Notes under the pieces: generated by a model
Databases searched by the model: none
Told to the model about the DNA's origin: nothing
Seen by the model: the letters and a program-made list of their open reading frames with translations, nothing else
Position numbers and translations under genes: made by a program
Part shown: in pieces, positions 1 through 6,701 of the stretch
Layout of the letters: each line of letters opens with the position of its first letter
Numbering within the stretch: position 1 is the first letter of the stretch
Assembly (NCBI GenBank): GCA_039962885.1
Contig: JBDVGI010000160.1
Coordinates: 1-24,915 of the forward strand
Length of the DNA: 24,915 nucleotides
Direction: 5' to 3'
Origin: Litorimonas sp039962885
Lineage (GTDB): Bacteria > Pseudomonadota > Alphaproteobacteria > Caulobacterales > Maricaulaceae

Positions 1-667
1 GAAGAAGATGATCTTCATTGGCAAATTGTACAGGGGATAATTCTAACTCCCCGCGGCGCTCAACATAAACCATTTTGTGTGTATTAATTAGGATGTCAGT
101 GACGGTTTCATCTTGCAACAATACTTCAAGCGGACCCAGTCCTGTCATTTCATCGTAAATACCCTTGCTTAATTCCCGCAATTCACTTGCGTTCATTTTT
201 AACCGCTCTTCACGGGCCATGTCTTTGACGATTTCAAAAACATGATCTTTAAGGACGGACGTTTCCAATCCATCTAATGATGTGAGGTCAATTTCTTCAA
301 TTAAGCGTGCATGCAATTTTATTTTAGTTTCGAGCCAAGCTTTATCAGTGAATGGGGCCGTCTCCGTGTTGTCTTCAACAATATGAGGGGTTTTGAGCAG
401 ATTATTGTGCGCAGGGCCTGATTGTGAACTCTGCTCTTGAGGGGTAGGGTTTTGAGACTGCACCTTTGAGAGAGGAATTTTTGAAAAAACATCTAGATCT
501 TCGTCTGCGAGGTCACCGGGTTGTTTCAAGAATGAAGTGTCAGAGCTTGAGTGTTCTAACTCCGCTTTTTGCATAGCAGGCAATGGTTTAGAGAGCGTAG
601 GTTGGACAGCTGTATCTTTGGGTTTATACGCCTCAATGTCATGTAAAATTTTCGAAAATCGTCCCAT
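1..667 (-). CDS. cpaF: CpaF/TadA pilus secretion ATPase, N-terminal part (runs off the window)
   Basis: This is the cytoplasmic type II/IV secretion ATPase that powers Tad (Flp) pilus assembly. Only the first 222 codons are present; the gene continues beyond position 1. The start ATG at 667 opens with MGRFSKILHDIE. Residues 1-100 or so form a low-complexity Ser/Pro/Gln-rich linker. After that comes the conserved N-terminal domain of CpaF, with a GLGPLE motif, an ETVTDILIN motif and a VYVERRGELE motif, as in the family. The Walker A and B boxes would lie outside the window, so ATPase integrity cannot be judged. It is the last visible gene of the cpaB-C-lipoprotein-E-F operon, 58 bp after cpaE. 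The family assignment is secure from the order of these motifs and from the context. Confidence 0.9.
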   Translation of the reverse strand, partial: MGRFSKILHDIEAYKPKDTAVQPTLSKPLPAMQKAELEHSSSDTSFLKQPGDLADEDLDVFSKIPLSKVQSQNPTPQEQSSQSGPAHNNLLKTPHIVEDNTETAPFTDKAWLETKIKLHARLIEEIDLTSLDGLETSVLKDHVFEIVKDMAREERLKMNASELRELSKGIYDEMTGLGPLEVLLQDETVTDILINTHKMVYVERRGELELSPVQFANEDHLL

Positions 668-725
668 ATAAATCCCTTAAAGCAAAGAGGCTAAAACACG
701 ATTATCAAATGGCCTTAATAAAAGC

Positions 726-1778
726 TTATGCCGCCTTGATGGGCTCATGATTTGTTAAGGTTGTCGCGGAGCTTTGAGAAACTATTTCCTCAGAATTTGA
801 TGTAACTTGCGGCGTTGATGTTTGAATTATAGACATGAATAGCTGGCGAGCGTCTTTCACATATCGAGAGTTCGGTCTTATGGCTCCAATAGCTTCGCCG
901 CAATTAATGGCTTCGCGGGTTGTGTCTGTATCCATGCTAACAGTGCCTATCACACTACGCCCCAAAACGGTTTCTGCGTCACGAAGCTGCAAGGTATTTT
1001 TGATAGAACGTTTATCATATTTATTTAAAATTGGGTGAATGTGTGATGTATTTTGAACATCTTTGGTTGTTCTATTTAATTGATCTCGCGCCATGTGTAG
1101 GGATGCAATCGTAAGTTCAGAGACAACTCCGACGAAATCGGCACCTGTCATAATTGCCGGTGTCCACGCCTGAGAGTAACGCGGCATGTCAATAATCACA
1201 TATCTATATAAGTGTGTTGCTGCATCAATCATGGCCATAACCGCATGAGGATTAATACGCTGATTAGCCTGTGGTGTGTTGGGGACTGCCAATAAACTTA
1301 TACCGCACTCATGCGTGCTTACCAAAGCTGACGTAAAGGTTGGGTCAATCTGCTTGGCGTCGTGTGACAAATCATCAACCGACAGGCTTGGCCGTAAATC
1401 TAAGTGGTATGAACATGTACCGCCTTCAAAATCTAAATCTATTAGGCACACTTGCGAGTCTTTTGCGCGGCGGTTGTATGTGTGTTTGTTTTTATGCTTT
1501 AAGGTAAGTTCATAAGCAAATTGCACGGCAAGACTTGTTGTGCCCACCCCGCCATTTGCGCCAATAAATGCGAAAACTTGCGGAGTGTTTTGAGAGGATT
1601 CTGCTGGTGTCATGGAAGGCGTGTTTGTTACTGTATCAAGGCTGTCGTCTTTGGCCTGATGAGGCACCTGACTAGATGTCTGAGAGCGTGCCTGCGGACG
1701 GGCTTGGTGTAAACTATGCTTATCTGATGTGCGTCTGTTATACTTATCTGATGAGCGTTTATTGAGAAAACTAATCAT
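726..1778 (-). CDS. cpaE: CpaE/TadZ-like pilus localisation ATPase (MinD/ParA fold)
   Basis: This 350-residue protein is the MinD-like factor that places the Tad pilus machine, usually at a pole. Residues 1-65 are a polar, low-complexity tail that begins with an eight-residue near-repeat (RSSDKYNR / RTSDKHSL). The ParA/MinD domain follows at about residues 68-310. Its P-loop, GANGGVGTTSL (residues 73-83), lacks both lysines of a canonical deviant Walker A motif; atypical P-loops are known in CpaE/TadZ. The Walker B-like segment is VCLIDLDFEGG. The receiver-like N-terminal domain found in many CpaE/TadZ proteins is absent, replaced by the short tail. No strong Shine-Dalgarno sequence precedes the ATG at 1778, so a start further in is possible. 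It lies between the short lipoprotein gene (42 bp away) and cpaF (58 bp away). Confidence 0.88.
   Translation of the reverse strand: MISFLNKRSSDKYNRRTSDKHSLHQARPQARSQTSSQVPHQAKDDSLDTVTNTPSMTPAESSQNTPQVFAFIGANGGVGTTSLAVQFAYELTLKHKNKHTYNRRAKDSQVCLIDLDFEGGTCSYHLDLRPSLSVDDLSHDAKQIDPTFTSALVSTHECGISLLAVPNTPQANQRINPHAVMAMIDAATHLYRYVIIDMPRYSQAWTPAIMTGADFVGVVSELTIASLHMARDQLNRTTKDVQNTSHIHPILNKYDKRSIKNTLQLRDAETVLGRSVIGTVSMDTDTTREAINCGEAIGAIRPNSRYVKDARQLFMSIIQTSTPQVTSNSEEIVSQSSATTLTNHEPIKAA
1716..1758. repeat. Two-copy 24-bp direct repeat inside the cpaE 5' end
   Basis: Two 18-bp copies at 1717-1734 and 1741-1758 share the core cttatctgatg and differ at two positions. They are offset by 24 bp, so the reading frame is kept and an eight-residue polar unit is doubled at the start of CpaE. 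This looks like a small in-frame tandem duplication in a disordered tail. Confidence 0.6.
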
Positions 1779-1820
1779 GTCGTACCGTTTTAATTATGAG
1801 GTGCCGTATTAATACGTGTT

Positions 1821-2099
1821 TTACTTGTCGTCAGTCGTGATGGATTCTGGCAGGGGCTCAATACTATCTGTTTCATAGGCCTCTCGTGCGAGTGTTCGTC
1901 TGGCACGGTTGGCGGGGATATAAGTATCGGCTTTCTGTTCAGGCGAGGGCTCGACAATTTGTGCGGTAAGGTTTTTTTGAACGGCGCGGCCAAAGCTCGG
2001 CGTATCAGATGAGGCGGCAGGGCGCGTGGACGCGCAAGCTGATAAAATTATGACGCCCGTCATAAGCGTAGCGTTCTGGAATGGTTTATTGAATGGCAT
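1821..2099 (-). CDS. Short lipoprotein in the position of cpaD (Tad pilus operon)
   Basis: This gene encodes a 92-residue protein with a lipoprotein signal: a short N-region, a hydrophobic stretch, and the lipobox LSAC with the acylated Cys at residue 22. The remaining 70 residues are polar, Pro/Arg/Glu-rich and have no motif I recognise. The start ATG at 2099 overlaps the end of cpaC by 14 nt and has a GGGAG Shine-Dalgarno element about 9 nt upstream, so translation is probably coupled. Position and lipid anchor suggest the outer-membrane lipoprotein CpaD, which assists the secretin. However, CpaD is normally about twice this length. It is either a reduced CpaD or an unrelated pilotin-like lipoprotein. 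I leave the symbol blank. Confidence 0.75.
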   Translation of the reverse strand: MPFNKPFQNATLMTGVIILSACASTRPAASSDTPSFGRAVQKNLTAQIVEPSPEQKADTYIPANRARRTLAREAYETDSIEPLPESITTDDK

Positions 2100-3462
2100 G
2101 GCCGTAGCTCCCTGATAAAGTTGGTGTGTCTACTTCTGGTCCTTCAATTTGGCCATTCGCAAAACTGTCAAAATCAGACGGCTTTGTGATGTAATCAAAT
2201 GGCGTAGCAAGCTGGGATACATCAGATACGGGCTGCGCTAAATAAGGCGTTACAATGATAACCAATTCGGTTTCGGATTCTTGATAGCTTGTGGATGAAA
2301 AGAGTGACCCTAAAATAGGAACATCAGATAGCCACGGAACTTGGTTGCGATCATTCGTGCTTGTTGTTTGCAAAAGCCCTGCAATCGCAAAGCTTTGCGA
2401 ATTCCGGAGCTCAATTGTTGTATTCGCGCGGCGCACGCGCAGGCCTGGAACACTTACCCCTGCAATATTCACTGCGCTTGCTTGATCCAGTTGACTGACT
2501 TCGGGCGCGACTTGTAGATTAATAACACCGTCATCTAAGACGGTTGGTGTGAAAGCCAAACCAACGCCAAATTTACGATATTCAATTCCAACTTGACCTA
2601 ATCCGCTAGGAACAGGGATTGGGAACTCTCCGCCTGCGAGAAAGCTTGCGGTTTCCCCTGACATAGACACGAGGTTAGGTTGGGCTAATGTCCGAATGAC
2701 GCCTTTTTCTTCTAGGGCTTGAATTTGTATATCAAGTGCGGCTGCGCCAATGCCGCCGCCTAAAATTCCGTCTAAGGCTGCGTTGGCAATTGTTGACCCT
2801 GCTGAAAGACTAAAGTCTCCCGCTTCAATTCCAGCGGTGGGGCCTTGGTTGCGCTGTGTTAAAATATTTATTCCAAGCTCTTTGATAGCATTTCGGCTGG
2901 CCTCAACAAAGCGTACTTGTAACATAACTTGGTGACTGTCTTTGACGTCAAGACCGTTGGTAATATGATCTGGTGCAAAGGCTTGGGCTATTTTTTCGAC
3001 GCGCTTATACACATTTTCAGTCGAGACATCGCCCGACAGATATAAACCGCCTGCGAGGCTACGAACTTCGATACGTTCATTCGGGAAGGTTTCGAATAAA
3101 GATTTTTTCAAGCCAGAGATGTTGAACTCAACATTCACATCAACAATGTCCACAAGGCGGCGTTGCGCGTCATAAAGCATAACATTCGTTTTTCCGCCTG
3201 CTTTGCCAAGAACTTGGAAAGATTGATCTGACAACACAACCACATCTGCAATACTCGCATTGGCCACGCGAATCTCTTTGAAGGCTTTATCGGTTCTCAA
3301 AATAACCATGTCATCTTTGACGACTTTTGCACTGACGCGGGCGGTTTGACTTTGTGAATCAACCCATGTTCCCGCATGTATTGAGGGTGCGTTCATTAGA
3401 CTTATTACCAAAGCAGACGTGATGATTTTTAATTTATGAGATTTGCGCGTAGTGATTTTCAT
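2086..3462 (-). CDS. cpaC: CpaC/RcpA outer-membrane secretin of the Tad pilus
   Basis: This is the secretin that forms the outer-membrane channel for the Flp pilus. The protein has 458 residues from the start chosen here. A longer open frame exists up to 3576, but the ATG at 3462 is preceded by a GGGAGGG/AAGG Shine-Dalgarno region and opens a typical signal peptide (MKITTRKSHKLK, then a hydrophobic core ending in IHAGTW). The longer form would bury that signal and overlap cpaB. The N-terminal pilus-assembly domain (DKAFKEIRVANASIADVVVLSDQ region) and a BON-like segment precede the secretin core. The core includes the PIPVPSGLG loop, the EYRKFGVGLAFTPTV strand region and the terminal ETELVIIVTPYL motif. 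It lies 4 nt after the cpaB stop and overlaps the next lipoprotein gene. Confidence 0.93.
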   Translation of the reverse strand: MKITTRKSHKLKIITSALVISLMNAPSIHAGTWVDSQSQTARVSAKVVKDDMVILRTDKAFKEIRVANASIADVVVLSDQSFQVLGKAGGKTNVMLYDAQRRLVDIVDVNVEFNISGLKKSLFETFPNERIEVRSLAGGLYLSGDVSTENVYKRVEKIAQAFAPDHITNGLDVKDSHQVMLQVRFVEASRNAIKELGINILTQRNQGPTAGIEAGDFSLSAGSTIANAALDGILGGGIGAAALDIQIQALEEKGVIRTLAQPNLVSMSGETASFLAGGEFPIPVPSGLGQVGIEYRKFGVGLAFTPTVLDDGVINLQVAPEVSQLDQASAVNIAGVSVPGLRVRRANTTIELRNSQSFAIAGLLQTTSTNDRNQVPWLSDVPILGSLFSSTSYQESETELVIIVTPYLAQPVSDVSQLATPFDYITKPSDFDSFANGQIEGPEVDTPTLSGSYGHAIQ

Positions 3463-3466
3463 TGCC

Positions 3467-4432
3467 TTACCCTCCCGCCAAAATATTATCAGATAGGATT
3501 TGTTGCGCGCCAGTTTCGCTAATGACGGAGACGGATTCTGTTGTCTCTCCGCGTATAATTGTAATTTGAGCAACATTGTTTGTAGTTGCTTTGGGCGCTG
3601 TTTTTATACGAGGTTTTGACGCGGGGCTTCCTGCGCGGTGTTGTTTGGAAATGCGTTTTTTGGTTAAATTCTGGGTTGATACAGATTGTGTTGTGCTTGG
3701 CTGTGTTTCACCGATGGCGCGTAGGATGAGCGACAAATGCCCTGTCTGTGTGGCAACGCTCAATCGTTGAGCGGCGTTATGGCTGACTTCGACTGTAACT
3801 GTTTTGGCGAGTTTGGCTTTGTCAGTTTCATCAGATTGGTTTTGGTCAATTCCTAAAACTAAAACCGATTGCAAGATAATATTGGACTCATAAAATGGCG
3901 TGTCATCCTCCGCGTTTGGTGAAGCTGTGTATATAATATCAACAATATCGCCGGGGACAATAAAACCTGATACGCCTGTGACGGCATCAACACGAATGGA
4001 AGCGGCTCGGTACCCGGGGCGAATGCGAGCCGACAAAGACCCTTTACCATGTGGGCCGCTAATTTTATGGGGCAGTATGGGCTCGTTTCTGCGTATAGCT
4101 TTAAGGGCGATGATATCTATCGATGGATTTTCGGATATATTCGGCCCCGCTATATCTTGGAATGTTTCAAAGCTTTCGAGCGGTATGGAGTCTATTGGGA
4201 ACTGCGCAGTTTTAAGTTTGGCTTGCGTGATGATATCCCCAAATTGCAAATCAACATCCGCTACAAGAACAGGCACAGTATCTTGGACGTCTTGGTTTTG
4301 TTCATGCGTGACTGTGCGCGTATCCCGAAATTCATTTTCTACGGCCCCATTAATCCAACCGCGAGCCAGCACCACAGCTACAATCCCAAAAGCAGCACTC
4401 GCTCCGAGAGTGATCATTGTATTCAACCGCAT
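3467..4432 (-). CDS. cpaB: CpaB/RcpC Tad pilus assembly protein (SAF domain)
   Basis: CpaB is a periplasmic, inner-membrane-anchored protein of the Tad pilus machine. Residues 6-28 of the 321-residue form make one membrane anchor (ITLGASAAFGIVAVVLARGW). After that comes a SAF/antifreeze-like domain (VLVADVDLQFGDIITQAKLK) and an RCP-type domain with the RIRPGYRAASIRVDAVTGVSGFIVPGD region split across it. The C-terminal part carries a basic linker and a short end. I start it at the ATG at 4432, which has a GGGA element 6 nt upstream. An in-frame ATG at 4447 adds five residues but has no ribosome binding site. It is the first gene of the visible operon; no pilin gene or cpaA prepilin peptidase gene is seen upstream, where a divergent secreted-protein gene begins instead. 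Confidence 0.92.
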   Translation of the reverse strand: MRLNTMITLGASAAFGIVAVVLARGWINGAVENEFRDTRTVTHEQNQDVQDTVPVLVADVDLQFGDIITQAKLKTAQFPIDSIPLESFETFQDIAGPNISENPSIDIIALKAIRRNEPILPHKISGPHGKGSLSARIRPGYRAASIRVDAVTGVSGFIVPGDIVDIIYTASPNAEDDTPFYESNIILQSVLVLGIDQNQSDETDKAKLAKTVTVEVSHNAAQRLSVATQTGHLSLILRAIGETQPSTTQSVSTQNLTKKRISKQHRAGSPASKPRIKTAPKATTNNVAQITIIRGETTESVSVISETGAQQILSDNILAGG

Positions 4433-4620
4433 GTTTATCCCAATCATTAGGTTAATTTAGATGATAAGCGACACCATACGCCTCTTTGATTGTTTGATAG
4501 AGGTAGGTAGACAATATTTCGTCAAAATACAGCGTTAGCTTTGCATGAAATTATGTGGTTAACGCTCTGTCCGTTTTCAAGTTAAACTGAATGTGAATAA
4601 GTTTTTCATATATAATGTTG

Positions 4621-4635
4621 TTAAATCCTTATTAA
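4621..4635. promoter_or_regulatory. Perfect TTAA-N7-TTAA site (CtrA box candidate)
   Basis: The sequence ttaa-atcctta-ttaa matches the CtrA full-site consensus of alphaproteobacteria exactly. It lies in the 251-bp divergent region between cpaB and the secreted-protein gene at 4684, 48 nt before that gene's start codon. CtrA controls pilus and surface genes in Caulobacter, so either neighbour could be the target. The short, symmetrical consensus means a chance match is possible. Confidence 0.5.
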
Positions 4636-4683
4636 GCCCAAAGGAATAGGCTGTGCTTACATTTGGTTTAACAGGAGCCTCTC

Positions 4684-5160
4684 ATGCGCAAAATTCTTAC
4701 CCTAACGACTTCGGCTATATGTTTATTTGCGGCGACGACGTCATATGCTCTGAGTGCAACGCAGACAGTCAAAAAAGAAGTCACGCGAGTTTTGGAAAAT
4801 GGCCAGACAGTGACAGAACAAGTTGACGCTACACTCGTGACGCCTGGCGAAAAAGTTATTTATATGTTTGATATTTATAATGATGAAACGGAGGCCGTAA
4901 ATGATCTTGTTTTAGCAATGCCTGTACCTAAAGAAATTCAATTTATTGAAGGGTCTGCTGATCGAGAGGGATCAAGCGTAACTTATTCAGTTGATGACGG
5001 GAAATCTTTTCATGAAAGGGATGATTTAAATGTTCGCGAGAATAGCGGACTTAACCGCGCGGCAACGACCGATGATATTACGCATGTAAGGTGGAATATT
5101 TCTGGACCGATTGCTGTTGGCGAGGGTGATCAGGTGTTATTTAAAGGCCGTTTAAGGTAA
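4684..5160 (+). CDS. Small secreted DUF11-like protein
   Basis: The 158-residue product has a Sec signal peptide (basic MRK, hydrophobic core to about residue 18, cleavage after the TSYA or LSA sequence near residues 22-25). The mature part looks like a single DUF11-type beta-sandwich: VTPGEKVIYMFDIYND, then VNDLVLAMPVPKEIQFIEGS, resembles the pattern of repeated cell-surface modules in which a 'term' strand is followed by 'P-ELxF'. No catalytic motif is present and no Cys remains in the mature chain. The start ATG at 4684 has an AGGAG element 6 nt upstream. It is followed by its own terminator, and two more proteins with related modules lie downstream on the same strand. A structural or envelope role is likely, but its exact function is unknown. 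Confidence 0.8.
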   Translation: MRKILTLTTSAICLFAATTSYALSATQTVKKEVTRVLENGQTVTEQVDATLVTPGEKVIYMFDIYNDETEAVNDLVLAMPVPKEIQFIEGSADREGSSVTYSVDDGKSFHERDDLNVRENSGLNRAATTDDITHVRWNISGPIAVGEGDQVLFKGRLR

Positions 5161-5190
5161 TATTAAAAACTCAAATAATTATTTAAGAAG

Positions 5191-5223
5191 CCCTTTCGAA
5201 TTTAATTTCGAGAGGGTTTTTCT
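5191..5223 (+). terminator. Rho-independent terminator after the small DUF11-like gene
   Basis: A 10-bp stem (ccctttcgaa at 5191-5200 with ttcgagaggg at 5207-5216, one mismatch) closes a six-base loop and runs into a T-rich tail at 5217-5223. Confidence 0.85.
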
Positions 5224-5435
5224 TTGATTAAGTGTCAAAGTATAATTGATAAAATAGTTAATAACATGTGAATGCGGAAATTTACTTAACTCTTAAGTCT
5301 ATGAAATATAAGTATTTATTCAAATAATTTATAAAATGTAAACTGTAATTTATTTTTTTGTTTACCATGCTTATGAGCAAGAGTTTAACCATTTTTATGT
5401 ACATTGCCTATGTAATTAAAAATAGGAACCGGACA
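5224..5435. other. AT-rich intergenic region before the second DUF11-like gene
   Basis: This 212-bp stretch is very AT-rich and holds only very short open frames. I see no confident promoter. An open frame from 5358 runs into the next gene, but the residues it would add come before a clear signal peptide and are probably not translated. Confidence 0.5.
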
Positions 5436-6590
5436 ATGATAGATCCAAAGAAATACACAAAAGGCTTACTCTGCGCTACAGCATTGACGGCTTTTTCTTC
5501 AACTGCTGCCTTTGCGCAAGTCACCCCTAATAACTTCACTCCAGCGGGAACAAGTGTATCTAATACATTTACGCTAGATTACTCTGTTGGCAATGTGCCT
5601 CAGCCGCCAATCGATTCAAGTGATCCAAACGATCCTAATGGACCGACTCTTTTTACAGTTGACCGTTTGGTAAACTTAACAGTGGAATCCGATGGCGATA
5701 CAACAGTCGCGCCTGGATCTATTAATCAAGACCTTGTTTTTTCTGTTTTAAACACAGGTAATGACACGCAAGGTTACGCATTGAGCATTATCGAAGAGAC
5801 GGCGGCGCCTGATACTTTCGATACTGATGTTCCAACGAATGCGACACCGATCACATATTTCATTGATGATGGTAACGGTGTGTTCGAACCTAATGCAGGT
5901 GACGGCGCGCCTATTACTTATGACCCAGCTAACCCGCCGCAATTAGCGCCTGATGCTGTGATATTTGTTGTGATTGAACAAGATATTCCAACGGGATCTA
6001 CTGATGGTCTACGTGCGGAAATTACATTGGTAGCCGACTCGCTTGACGCAGGGACAACAACCCCGACAGTTGGCGATAGTGACGGAAACACGCTTGTGGG
6101 CGGAGCTGAAAACGTTCTGGCTGATGGGACGTCTACAGCGAATGAAAACGCGAATGAAGGTGATGATTCTGCGACAGGTGCTTATATTGTTGCATCTGCG
6201 GATATTGAAGCGATTAAAACTGTATCTGTTTTTTCTGAAGACGGATCAAATTGCGCAACAATTCCGGGTGCAGCAGACGCTGATGCCTATAGCATTCCAG
6301 GGGCATGTGTTGAATATGTCATTGAAGTGACTAACGAAGGAACTGCGGTTGCAACAGATATTGTTGTCAATGATACATTACCAGATGAGCTCGAGTTCAC
6401 AACGGCTGTGTTTGGTGGTGACTTTACAGGTGGTTCATTTAATTCACCAACTCTTCCCGGGGCGGGCACTGATTGCGGTGCTCCTTCTGGATCTTGTGTG
6501 GTGAATTTAACGGGAGCAACGCTGCCGGCACCAAGCGGAGCTGCGACAAGCACATCTGGTACAGTTACAATTCGAGCAATTGTTAAGTAA
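5436..6590 (+). CDS. Secreted DUF11-domain protein
   Basis: This gene encodes a 384-residue exported protein of unknown function. The open frame extends up to 5358, but the ATG at 5436 has AGGA 8 nt upstream and begins a clean signal peptide (MIDPKKYTKG, hydrophobic core, cleavage after AAFA at residue 27). The mature N-terminus carries an AGTSVSNTFTLDYSVG motif that closely resembles one at the start of the large protein encoded at 6702. The middle is acidic and Asp/Thr/Pro-rich, which suggests beta-sandwich modules and possible calcium binding. Residues from about 255 to the end form a DUF11 domain (CVEYVIEVTNEGTAVATDIV, then NDTLPDELEF) with four Cys that could make two disulfides. It is followed by a terminator. 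The family assignment is good; the role is inferred to be cell-surface. Confidence 0.82.
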   Translation: MIDPKKYTKGLLCATALTAFSSTAAFAQVTPNNFTPAGTSVSNTFTLDYSVGNVPQPPIDSSDPNDPNGPTLFTVDRLVNLTVESDGDTTVAPGSINQDLVFSVLNTGNDTQGYALSIIEETAAPDTFDTDVPTNATPITYFIDDGNGVFEPNAGDGAPITYDPANPPQLAPDAVIFVVIEQDIPTGSTDGLRAEITLVADSLDAGTTTPTVGDSDGNTLVGGAENVLADGTSTANENANEGDDSATGAYIVASADIEAIKTVSVFSEDGSNCATIPGAADADAYSIPGACVEYVIEVTNEGTAVATDIVVNDTLPDELEFTTAVFGGDFTGGSFNSPTLPGAGTDCGAPSGSCVVNLTGATLPAPSGAATSTSGTVTIRAIVK

Positions 6591-6605
6591 AATCTACTAT
6601 GAGAT

Positions 6606-6630
6606 GGCGAGCCTTTGGGCTCGCCTTATT
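6606..6630 (+). terminator. Rho-independent terminator after the DUF11-domain gene
   Basis: An 8-bp perfect GC-rich stem (ggcgagcc at 6606-6613 with ggctcgcc at 6618-6625) closes a ttt-g loop and is followed by a short T-rich run, ttatt. Confidence 0.75.
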
Positions 6631-6701
6631 GGACGCTACTTTAAGGTGCTTTAGGGCAATTCATAAGGTGTGCAAAAAATAACTCATAGGTCGATGTAAA
6701 T

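Noticed and set aside
3900..4460. 186-codon plus-strand frame opposite cpaB
   Set aside because: It is antisense to a clearly recognised cpaB, with a Ser/Thr/Arg-rich translation typical of a shadow frame.
6694..6699. ATG-TAA start-stop just before the giant protein gene
   Set aside because: A minimal start-stop could act on initiation, but a single six-base match is expected by chance and nothing else supports it.
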